This document shows, one piece after another, positions 57,659 through 64,000 of a DNA stretch of 64,000 nucleotides. A program made the position numbers and the translations under genes. The stretch lies in contig NZ_JALQCS010000001.1 in the NCBI RefSeq assembly GCF_023277115.1, forward strand, positions 434,001-498,000. The letters are read 5' to 3'. The notes under the pieces are model-generated. The model had not been told where the DNA came from, did not search any database, and saw only the letters and a list, made by a program, of their open reading frames with translations. The stretch is from Acidithiobacillus acidisediminis (lineage in GTDB: Bacteria > Pseudomonadota > Gammaproteobacteria > Acidithiobacillales > Acidithiobacillaceae). Numbering within the stretch: position 1 is the first letter of the stretch; each line of letters opens with the position of its first letter.

Positions 57659-59008
57659 CTAGGTGCGCTGGAAGTCGTATAAGCAGGGCAGCTGAAGGAT
57701 CTGTGTCAGTTCATCCAAAGCCGTACAGATTTCGGTATACAGTGCCGGATCTGCCAAGTCCGCAGCGTCCAATTGCTCTCGATAATGGCGTTCGATCCAG
57801 TTGCGCAGGGCTTGGTGGAGCGCGGGGGTAAAAAGGATGCCTTGGTGGGTGGTCGCCAATTCCTCGGCGCTCAGGGGAACCCTGAGACGTAGGCAGGCCG
57901 GTCCGCCGCCATTGCGCATGGACTGGTGGAGGTCTACAGGGATGATCTGGTCAATGGGGATTGTGGGATCGTCCTGCAGCTCTTGCACATAGGCCCGAGT
58001 GAGTGGCTCTTCGACACAGTCGCTCGGGACGATCATCTTCAGGGCCGCATCTGCGGCTGGCGCAATCAGCTGACTGTTGAATAGATAGCTCTGGATGGCC
58101 GTGTCCAAGGGTAAGCGGGTACTGCTGACCGAAACCACACAAAGGGGAGACCCTTGCCCCTCGAATCGCTCCTTGATGCGCTCCCATACTTCAGGTGCCT
58201 CGATAAAGGCCTGCTGGTGATGCAGGCAAAAGTGCCCTTCGCTGGTGGCCACTACGTCATTGTGGAAGGCCCCTGCGGCGATCGCCTCGGGTCGCTGTTG
58301 CAGGAATATGGTGTGCTCTGGATCTAAGCCGTGTTGGCGAGCAATGGCTTGGCTTGCCTTCAGCGACTGGCGTGCTGGAAAACCACCGTGATGGGCAGAG
58401 CCCGCAGCGTCGCCATAGACAAATATCGAAAAGCCCGGCAGTCCGTGCATGCCCTGTAATGAGCAATGGTTGGCCGCCCCTTCATCGGCGTACTCGGGGG
58501 TGGCGGGAAGGGCAGGGTGATGAATGAAATGGGAGCTCGGAAAAATGCGCTGCAGCACGCGGCTGGTGAAGGGGGTCTCCAGGGCACGGTGAAAGTGAGT
58601 GCTGAGGTTGGCCGGGGTAATATGTACACGACCGTCCTGGCACAGGGCCGAGGAAGAGACGGTAGCGGCGTTGGCCGTCCACATGGCGGAGGCTGAGCTG
58701 ACCTGGCGCAAGAGCTGCGGCGCGGTGCGCGCGCACGCAGCCAACACATGCTCAGGTGTGCCGGAAAATCCCAGTTGGCGGAGGACGTCCAGGCGAGGCG
58801 TTTGATGGGGCGGCAACACCCCTTGCAGGCCTCCCAGATCATGGACCAGTGCCATTTTTTCGAGGCCCTGCAGTGCGGCCGCCCGAGGATTCGAGCGTCG
58901 CCCACCATGCCGGGTACTGGCTAGGTTGCCCTGGCTGAGCCCCGCATAGTGGTGACTGAGACCAACGATGCCATCCAGATTCAGGATGCGGCAAGCGACA
59001 TGAGGCAC
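57659..59008 (-). CDS. astB: N-succinylarginine dihydrolase (AstB)
   Basis: The 449-residue protein keeps the catalytic residues of AstB: Glu in DEGAANH, His in FHNDVVATS and Cys in RNGGGPACLRLRV. The N-terminus LDGIVGLSHHYAGLSQGN and ANAATVSSSA also match. It removes two ammonia and CO2 from succinylarginine. The start is GTG. It lies 14 bp after exbD. Confidence 0.93.
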   Translation of the reverse strand: MPHVACRILNLDGIVGLSHHYAGLSQGNLASTRHGGRRSNPRAAALQGLEKMALVHDLGGLQGVLPPHQTPRLDVLRQLGFSGTPEHVLAACARTAPQLLRQVSSASAMWTANAATVSSSALCQDGRVHITPANLSTHFHRALETPFTSRVLQRIFPSSHFIHHPALPATPEYADEGAANHCSLQGMHGLPGFSIFVYGDAAGSAHHGGFPARQSLKASQAIARQHGLDPEHTIFLQQRPEAIAAGAFHNDVVATSEGHFCLHHQQAFIEAPEVWERIKERFEGQGSPLCVVSVSSTRLPLDTAIQSYLFNSQLIAPAADAALKMIVPSDCVEEPLTRAYVQELQDDPTIPIDQIIPVDLHQSMRNGGGPACLRLRVPLSAEELATTHQGILFTPALHQALRNWIERHYREQLDAADLADPALYTEICTALDELTQILQLPCLYDFQRT

Positions 59009-59022
59009 AGGGATGGCGGCCT

Positions 59023-59421
59023 TCAGCTTGTCTTGGTAGCGATACCTATTTGCGTCACACCCGCTTTCTGGCAGGTGTCCATCACATGCACAAACTTTTG
59101 GAAGGGTACGCCCTTGTCGGCGGCGATGGTCACCTGGGTATGGCCCACGTCGCCATCCGCCGCGAGAAAGGATTCCAACTGAGCGGGTGACATTTCCTTA
59201 CCCTTTACCGTCACGTTACCGTCTTTCTGGATGTTGATGACGAAGTGTGGATGGGGCAGGGTTTTTGCCGTGCTCGAGGTAGGCAGATGCAGCTTGAGGC
59301 CCTTATCGGTGATCATTTGCAACGTGATCATGATAAAGAACACTAACAGAAACAGCATCACGTCGATCATGGGGATTATTTCGACGCGGCCTTTTTTGCG
59401 TGGTCTGCGGTGCGGCAGCAT
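59023..59421 (-). CDS. exbD: ExbD-type energy transducer subunit
   Basis: The 132-residue protein has one N-terminal helix with the essential Asp in IPMIDVMLFLLVFFIM, then a periplasmic domain (DKGLKLHLPTSSTAKT, VTIAADKGVPFQKFVHVMDT). Together with ExbB it uses the proton gradient to energise TonB. It follows exbB by 28 bp. Confidence 0.93.
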   Translation of the reverse strand: MLPHRRPRKKGRVEIIPMIDVMLFLLVFFIMITLQMITDKGLKLHLPTSSTAKTLPHPHFVINIQKDGNVTVKGKEMSPAQLESFLAADGDVGHTQVTIAADKGVPFQKFVHVMDTCQKAGVTQIGIATKTS

Positions 59422-59449
59422 AGTCGTCTCCTAGCGGAATACGGAATGT

Positions 59450-60097
59450 TCAGCTCTTGTTGGGGGCGCTATCCAAACGGTTAATGAGCAGGATCTTGAT
59501 CGATTCCAACTGCTGTATCGTCTTGTCGATGGCGTTGTTGAAGGCGTTGAAGGTAATCAGGCCAACCATGGCGATGAACAGACCAGATGCGGTGGCGATC
59601 AGGGCATCGGCGACGCCACCCGTGACCTGGGTGGGGGCATGGCCCGGTGCCGCCAGAATCGAGAAGGCGTGGAACATGCCCAGGATGGTTCCAAACAATC
59701 CCAGGAGCGGGGCCAGGGTTACCGTGGTATCCAAGATCCACAACCGTTTATCCAAGAACGGCGTAGTCATGAAGATGGCTTCGTCGAGTCGGTTGTCAAA
59801 AGCCTCTCCCCGGGCGCTACCATAATGGTGCACCAGATCCATGTGTCGGTATGCCGCAGCGATGATTTGCTCCTCCGGCTGACCCTGCGCCTCCTTCATG
59901 AGGTCTTCGAGGGTGTTGCTGTCCAGCTTGGCGATTTGCGAAAGCTTGAGGATGATGCTGCGCCCCTTGCGCAGTGCCGAGCGCATGAACCACGCACGAT
60001 CAAAGATGACCGCAAGCTCGACGAGGAAGAGGATGGCCAGCAAATACAACACACCATCGGAGTAGTTGGCTAGGTGCACAATATACTGAAAGGACAT
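59450..60097 (-). CDS. exbB: ExbB-type energy transducer subunit (MotA/TolQ/ExbB family)
   Basis: The 215-residue protein has three membrane segments and the family core LDTTVTLAPLLGLFGTILGM and ALIATASGLFIAMVGLITFN. It forms the proton channel with ExbD. It follows tonB by 38 bp. Confidence 0.93.
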   Translation of the reverse strand: MSFQYIVHLANYSDGVLYLLAILFLVELAVIFDRAWFMRSALRKGRSIILKLSQIAKLDSNTLEDLMKEAQGQPEEQIIAAAYRHMDLVHHYGSARGEAFDNRLDEAIFMTTPFLDKRLWILDTTVTLAPLLGLFGTILGMFHAFSILAAPGHAPTQVTGGVADALIATASGLFIAMVGLITFNAFNNAIDKTIQQLESIKILLINRLDSAPNKS

Positions 60098-60135
60098 GAA
60101 GAAAGACTCCTCTGGTTAATGGGTATTATGCAGAA

Positions 60136-60852
60136 TCAGGAGATGTCGATAGGGACGGTAAAAGTCAGAGTATGGGGAGGCATGTGGCTCGTGAAAGCCG
60201 GAAAGGTGCTGTTCTCCACGGCTCGGAGTGCTGCCTTGCGGATCAGCGGGTTACCCGATCCCCCCACGATATGGACGTTCTCTGCCTTGCCTCCCTGGGG
60301 GGACAACTGGAAACTCACCATCACCCTACCGGTGTAGTGCATCCGCTTGATCAAGCCACCAATATGCACGTTCTGCTTGACGAGGCTGCGTGCACTGCTG
60401 CCGTACGCCCTCACCCCGCTGTAAGCGGGCGCTGGCGAGGGAGGTACCTTGACCGGCGGCGGTGTCACTGGCGGGGGCGGTGTCGGTGCGGGAGGCGTTG
60501 GCTTTTGCAAGACCGGCTTGGGCGGTGCGGGGGGCACCGGTGGCCTTACTGGCAACGGCGCGGGTCGGTGTACGACCGGAACCGGCGGCGTAGGCTTGGG
60601 AGGCGTAGGCTTGGGTTTCACAACCGGCTTGGGCGGCGGAGGCGGTGGTAGGTGCACCATCTGCACACTGATCACCTTGGGCTTGGGCGTTGGCGTTACG
60701 TGATGCTCCGAGAAGAACACCAGGCCCGCGACCAAGGCTATCTCTACCCCCAGGGCAGCGATGAGCGCGAAGCGAAAGGATCGATTGTTGTTTGCCTGCT
60801 GTGTCCATTGCAAGGCGGTCTCCGTGTTCTCCGGAGATGCGTCATTACCCAC
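60136..60852 (-). CDS. tonB: TonB
   Basis: The 238-residue protein has an N-terminal anchor (FALIAALGVEIALVAGLVFF), a long Pro-rich spacer (about residues 65-145) with many Pro-Lys and Pro-Val pairs, and a C-terminal TonB domain (YTGRVMVSFQLSPQGGKAEN, HIVGGSGNPLIRKAALRAVE, PIDIS). It transmits energy to outer-membrane receptors such as those at 17.7 and 53.5 kb. It leads the tonB-exbB-exbD-astB-astA group. Confidence 0.93.
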   Translation of the reverse strand: MGNDASPENTETALQWTQQANNNRSFRFALIAALGVEIALVAGLVFFSEHHVTPTPKPKVISVQMVHLPPPPPPKPVVKPKPTPPKPTPPVPVVHRPAPLPVRPPVPPAPPKPVLQKPTPPAPTPPPPVTPPPVKVPPSPAPAYSGVRAYGSSARSLVKQNVHIGGLIKRMHYTGRVMVSFQLSPQGGKAENVHIVGGSGNPLIRKAALRAVENSTFPAFTSHMPPHTLTFTVPIDIS

Positions 60853-60930
60853 TAAGCACCTCTATCAAATAGTTTTTTGTAGCTCGCCTGTCACTGTACA
60901 AGACGACTTCAGCGTTCCGCAGGCGGGATT

Positions 60931-61194
60931 CTATGTGCATTCTAACACACATTCCAAGCGCAGGAGTAAGCGCCGAATGATTTCTTGACGGCGCGGCTCC
61001 CCGGTAAATCGAATGTTGAGGCGCAGGCAGGGGACACCGTTTACTGCGGCAGGGGCTTCTTGAATATCGATACCGGTCATGGAAATCCCCCGATTGGAGA
61101 ATATCGATGAGACCAGGAACAGGGTGCCAGGCTGGTCTTTGACCAAAAGCGCAATCGTGTGGCTGTCGGGGACGCCCTCTTTCATTTCTGCCAT
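60931..61194 (-). CDS. Small ACT-domain protein
   Basis: The 87-residue protein has a single ACT-type fold (DSHTIALLVKDQPGTLFLVS, FSNRGISMTGIDIQ, LRLNIRFTGEPRRQEIIRRL). ACT domains bind amino acids or other small effectors and regulate partner enzymes. It overlaps the dehydrogenase gene by 13 bp, so it may regulate that enzyme or be a leftover regulatory subunit. Confidence 0.75.
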   Translation of the reverse strand: MAEMKEGVPDSHTIALLVKDQPGTLFLVSSIFSNRGISMTGIDIQEAPAAVNGVPCLRLNIRFTGEPRRQEIIRRLLLRLECVLECT

Positions 61195-62249
61195 TGACGT
61201 AATTTCTCATTGACCGTGTTAGCCGATTGCTGGAGCAGGACATGCTCACCGGAGGTGAGACCGATCTCGTGGACGGTCTCCCAGCCCTTGGTATTGATAA
61301 GGACCGGCGCCCCAATAGGGCCGTGGAAGCCTGGGAGCTCGCCGTCCAGCTGAACTTGGGTAGCGACAACGGTGTCCTTTCCGCTGGCGATGGACTTGAT
61401 CAGGTCGATGGTGGCGTTGGCTGTGGCAATGTCGGTCTTGCTTCCTGAGTACAGGGTCAGAAAGGGGCCAATCACCACCCGCAGGTCTGGTGGCAGGGTA
61501 TGAAATTGCTCAAAAGCCGCGGCCAAGTCGCCGCGCGCCGCGCTCTCGAGTACCGCCCGCCGAGCCCAACGTACGGCTTCGGGGAAGTCCACACTGCGGT
61601 CGCTACTGCGCAGGTGTTGTATGGCCCGGGCCGTTTCCGAGCCAGAAAAGCCCTGGATGGCAACGCTGCTCCACAAAGGCACCAAATGATCCCCATGCTC
61701 GCCCAGTACCATGGCACGAACCGCACCGCGTGGCACATTCAGGGAGCGGGCAATTTCTCGGCGAAAGCGCAGACTATCCTGATAGGCGCCCATGCCCATC
61801 ACGCGGTGGCGATCATAACGTTGCGCAAAAATCGCGACCATGAGTTCAACCGGGTTGCTGACAACGATCACCACCTCGTGACCATGTCCATAACGGGCCA
61901 GTGCCTCGGCGTAGGGGAGGGCAATGCCGAGATTGTGACGGGCCAGCTCGTCGCGACTGGGCGGCGGGCTGCCGGGGGTGCTATTCGGGGCGATGGTGGA
62001 GCCGGCGGCCATGACGATGATGTCGGCGACCACTTCTTCGGGCGTCAGGGCGATATCGATAATGGGACAGTGTTCGTCGAAGGCGTCCCGGAGGTCTTGG
62101 CGGAAGCCGTAGAGTGCCTTGCCACTACTACCTTGCTGGTGTCCCACCAGTTGCAGGCGATCGGTGGGCAGGAGCAGGCGTTCCAGGAGGATCCGTGCGG
62201 CCAGGTGTTTACCTGTGCTGCCGTTGGCACCGATGATGGAAATGTCCAC
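61182..62249 (-). CDS. Malate/lactate dehydrogenase family protein
   Basis: The 355-residue protein has an N-terminal cofactor motif IIGANGSTGKH, SRDELARHNLGI with the expected Arg, VVSNPVELMV, and the catalytic His in GEHGDHLVPLWS, typical of malate/lactate dehydrogenases. It probably interconverts malate and oxaloacetate with NAD(H). It lies between marC and the ACT gene. Substrate choice between malate and lactate was not resolved. Confidence 0.85.
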   Translation of the reverse strand: MDISIIGANGSTGKHLAARILLERLLLPTDRLQLVGHQQGSSGKALYGFRQDLRDAFDEHCPIIDIALTPEEVVADIIVMAAGSTIAPNSTPGSPPPSRDELARHNLGIALPYAEALARYGHGHEVVIVVSNPVELMVAIFAQRYDRHRVMGMGAYQDSLRFRREIARSLNVPRGAVRAMVLGEHGDHLVPLWSSVAIQGFSGSETARAIQHLRSSDRSVDFPEAVRWARRAVLESAARGDLAAAFEQFHTLPPDLRVVIGPFLTLYSGSKTDIATANATIDLIKSIASGKDTVVATQVQLDGELPGFHGPIGAPVLINTKGWETVHEIGLTSGEHVLLQQSANTVNEKLRQWQK

Positions 62250-62270
62250 GGTCTCAGCCCTTGATCTGGC

Positions 62271-62900
62271 TCATGCCAAACCCGGTAATAAGGTCAACAG
62301 ACCCTGACAAATAAAACGGATGGCGATGGCACCCAGAATCAGACCCGCAAGTTTGGTGATGATTTCGATGCCCAGACTCCCCAGAAAGGCCGAAATTCGA
62401 TGCGACTGTCGCATGGCCCAATAGGCCAGCAGGGTGGCCAAGAGGATGTCGACGATGATCAGGAGGTAACCCCCCAGGCTGTCGGCGTTGTGACCGTAGA
62501 TAATGACGGTGCTGATGGCACCCGGTCCTGCCAGCAAGGGAATGCCCAACGGCGTCACAGTACTGCTGCGTTGAGGGTTTTTCCCTTCGGCGGATGGTAG
62601 GAGGTTATCGGTGACCAGCATTTGTATAGACATGAGCAGCAGCAGGAGCCCGCCGCTGACCTTGAACTCAGCGATACCAATAAAGAAATACTGGAGTATT
62701 CTGGCGCCAAACAGGGTACTGGCGATCAGTACCCCGGAAACCGCTATGGCGATTTGGCGGGCGGTGCGTTCTTGCTGTGCGATGCTTTTATCGCTGTTCA
62801 GGGCGATAAATAGCGGTACGATGCCAACGGGATCCATCAGCACGACCAAGGTGATGAAAGCCTGGACGCTGATAGCCAGTTCAGTGGATGAAAAGTTCAT
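62271..62900 (-). CDS. MarC-family membrane protein
   Basis: The 209-residue protein has six membrane segments, with FITLVVLMDPVGIVPLFIAL and TPLGIPLLAGPGAISTVII, the MarC/NAAT signatures. Some relatives transport amino acids; the role is uncertain. ATG 62900 gives the usual start, though the frame is open to 63080. It precedes the dehydrogenase gene. Confidence 0.85.
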   Translation of the reverse strand: MNFSSTELAISVQAFITLVVLMDPVGIVPLFIALNSDKSIAQQERTARQIAIAVSGVLIASTLFGARILQYFFIGIAEFKVSGGLLLLLMSIQMLVTDNLLPSAEGKNPQRSSTVTPLGIPLLAGPGAISTVIIYGHNADSLGGYLLIIVDILLATLLAYWAMRQSHRISAFLGSLGIEIITKLAGLILGAIAIRFICQGLLTLLPGLA

Positions 62901-63472
62901 GGAGTGGACGCCCCCAAGAGATGTTGCGCCACCGAGGTGATCCCAATAGCGACAGCGGATGGCAGTTGGTGGCGCATCCTCGACACTCGCGCGGCAAATG
63001 TCAAACTCCAGCCATGGGAGCTGCCCCCTGATGTCTTGAGACGGCAGTCCGTTAGCAGTGTGTGGTGGGGCGTGCATCATGTATCGGGATCAAGCAGGTA
63101 TCGTGCCGCTGTTAGAATGGCCAAGAGGAGAACTAGCCTAGAGTCCTCGGTATGCTGGCTCTTTGACAGGGTATCCTTGGTGCGCGCGGTTTGGTGCCTG
63201 CCCCATGAAAGTGCATAATGCCACGCCATGGTGCAGTAGCGGACGGTTTGCTGCAGGCAGGGTGCGCCGGAACGCCAGTCGTCTCGTGTAGAGTTCCCGG
63301 GCTCAGCAGGCGACCCTTTCCTGATCTGGCACGGGTTATGCTCCAGGACCGCCAACTTGGCCTGAGTTGGCCTTTTCGGGCGCTGCCCTGGTGACTCTTC
63401 CGTTTTTTGTGCGTTGCTGCGGAGTTGTCCTGTTGTGAGGGGTACTCTGCGCATGTTTTGGAGTAGTATCCG
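62901..63472. other. Intergenic region of about 570 bases between divergent genes
   Basis: Nothing protein-like with a credible start was found on either strand. It presumably holds the divergent promoters of marC and the solute-binding protein gene, but I could not assign -10 and -35 boxes. Confidence 0.35.
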
Positions 63473-64000
63473 TTGAAAAATTTTTGCCGCGTGATGGGAA
63501 TGGCTTTGAGTATGCCATTGGGGTTCCTGGGTGTTGCCACAGCTTCTGCGACGCCGATCCCCCATGGAGGGACTATTTACACGGTGCCGGGTGTCGGTAT
63601 AGCCCCGCCCGCGGCGGTAAACGGCTTCAATCCTCTACTCACCTCGTCGGCCTATGATAGTCAAGTGGAAGGTAATCTTTATGCGGGGTTACTGTGGATC
63701 AACCGGCGCTTTGCCATCAATTTCAACGAAAGCATTGCCAAGCAGATCATTGTGGGCCCGCATCACCGCAGCTTTACGGTCTTGTTGCACCATTTCTGGC
63801 GTTGGTCCGACGGCCAGCCGGTAACCACTGCGGATATCGCCTATACCTACCATATGATATTGAAGTTAGGACCTTTATACCCTGGCTATGATACCGGTGG
63901 AATCCCCAAGGAAATTAAGTCATTTCAAGTATTGAGTCCCTATGCATTTCGGATCGTGACTACTCGGCCGGTCAATCCGCAGTGGTTTGAGCTCAGTGGT
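63473..64000 (+). CDS. Peptide-type ABC solute-binding protein, N-terminal part (3' end outside window)
   Basis: The frame is open to the window end (176 codons). It starts at TTG 63473 after a GGAG site, with a signal peptide (GMALSMPLGFLGVATASA), then segments of the SBP_bac_5 (DppA/OppA) family: NGFNPLLTSSAYDSQ, an NLYAGLLWINRRF turn and a late FRWSDGQPVTTADIAYTYHM-like stretch, here WRWSDGQPVTTADIAYTYHM. Such proteins bind oligopeptides or metal chelates in the periplasm. An internal ATG at 63494 is the alternative start. Confidence 0.85.
   Translation, partial: MKNFCRVMGMALSMPLGFLGVATASATPIPHGGTIYTVPGVGIAPPAAVNGFNPLLTSSAYDSQVEGNLYAGLLWINRRFAINFNESIAKQIIVGPHHRSFTVLLHHFWRWSDGQPVTTADIAYTYHMILKLGPLYPGYDTGGIPKEIKSFQVLSPYAFRIVTTRPVNPQWFELSG

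Noticed and set aside
63077-63565. Minus-strand frames upstream of the solute-binding protein
   Set aside because: They overlap the real signal peptide region on the other strand and have Arg/Ser/Thr-rich shadow composition.

Overview
This window looks like chromosomal DNA of an acidophilic sulfur-oxidising proteobacterium of the Acidithiobacillus type (A. caldus-like is my best guess). The reasons are a GC-rich background, a SoxYZ-like pair, long TonB-dependent receptors, an acidophile-type suite of K+ uptake genes, and the proteobacterial order rpmH-rnpA-yidD-yidC-mnmE. The species call is inference; no rRNA or tRNA gene is present to test it.

Layout. 0-3.2 kb: end of a sugar-type ABC ATPase and two convergent MFS transporters. 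3.3-12.9 kb: a Kdp potassium module, with kdpDE leftward and a rightward operon of a 30-aa membrane peptide, kdpF, kdpA, kdpB, kdpC, a 28-aa membrane peptide and an OmpL-like porin. 12.9-21.1 kb: an accessory region with broken genes, a glutamate 5-kinase lacking its PUA domain, two related 64-67 aa proteins, an IS5 remnant, an AT-rich pair (secreted nucleoside-phosphorylase-like protein and TonB-dependent receptor), and an IS21 remnant that truncates a channel-like gene. 21.2-32 kb: replication block (large flavin/iron-sulfur oxidoreductase, gyrB, recF, dnaN, dnaA), with DnaA boxes on both sides of dnaA and gene orientation diverging here, so the origin is probably in this stretch. 32-41 kb: thiD-thiE-hemL, HIT and ComEA-like genes, then leftward rng-maf and nadD-rsfS-rlmH with a lipoprotein/coiled-coil pair. 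41-46.3 kb: toxin and IS3 remnants, a Fur-box-controlled OprB porin, an orphan metal-binding protein, MscS, a lipid A acyltransferase and Hsp20. 46.3-53.3 kb: soxYZ, mnmE-yidC-yidD-rnpA-rpmH, and an ABC-F ATPase. 53.4-63 kb: a leftward group with marC, a malate/lactate-type dehydrogenase, an ACT protein, tonB-exbB-exbD, astB, astA, a GNAT and a TonB receptor. The right edge cuts a peptide-type solute-binding protein.

The most interesting signal is regulatory. The kdpDE/kdpFABC intergenic region holds four tandem 11-bp units of the form CATTTTTTATG, matching the known KdpE half-site pattern. A second four-unit array lies 6.8 kb away, just upstream of the PUA-less glutamate 5-kinase and the two small related proteins. 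This suggests that one K+/osmotic two-component system controls both potassium uptake and a proline-linked or unknown osmotic response unit, together with previously unlabelled small proteins.
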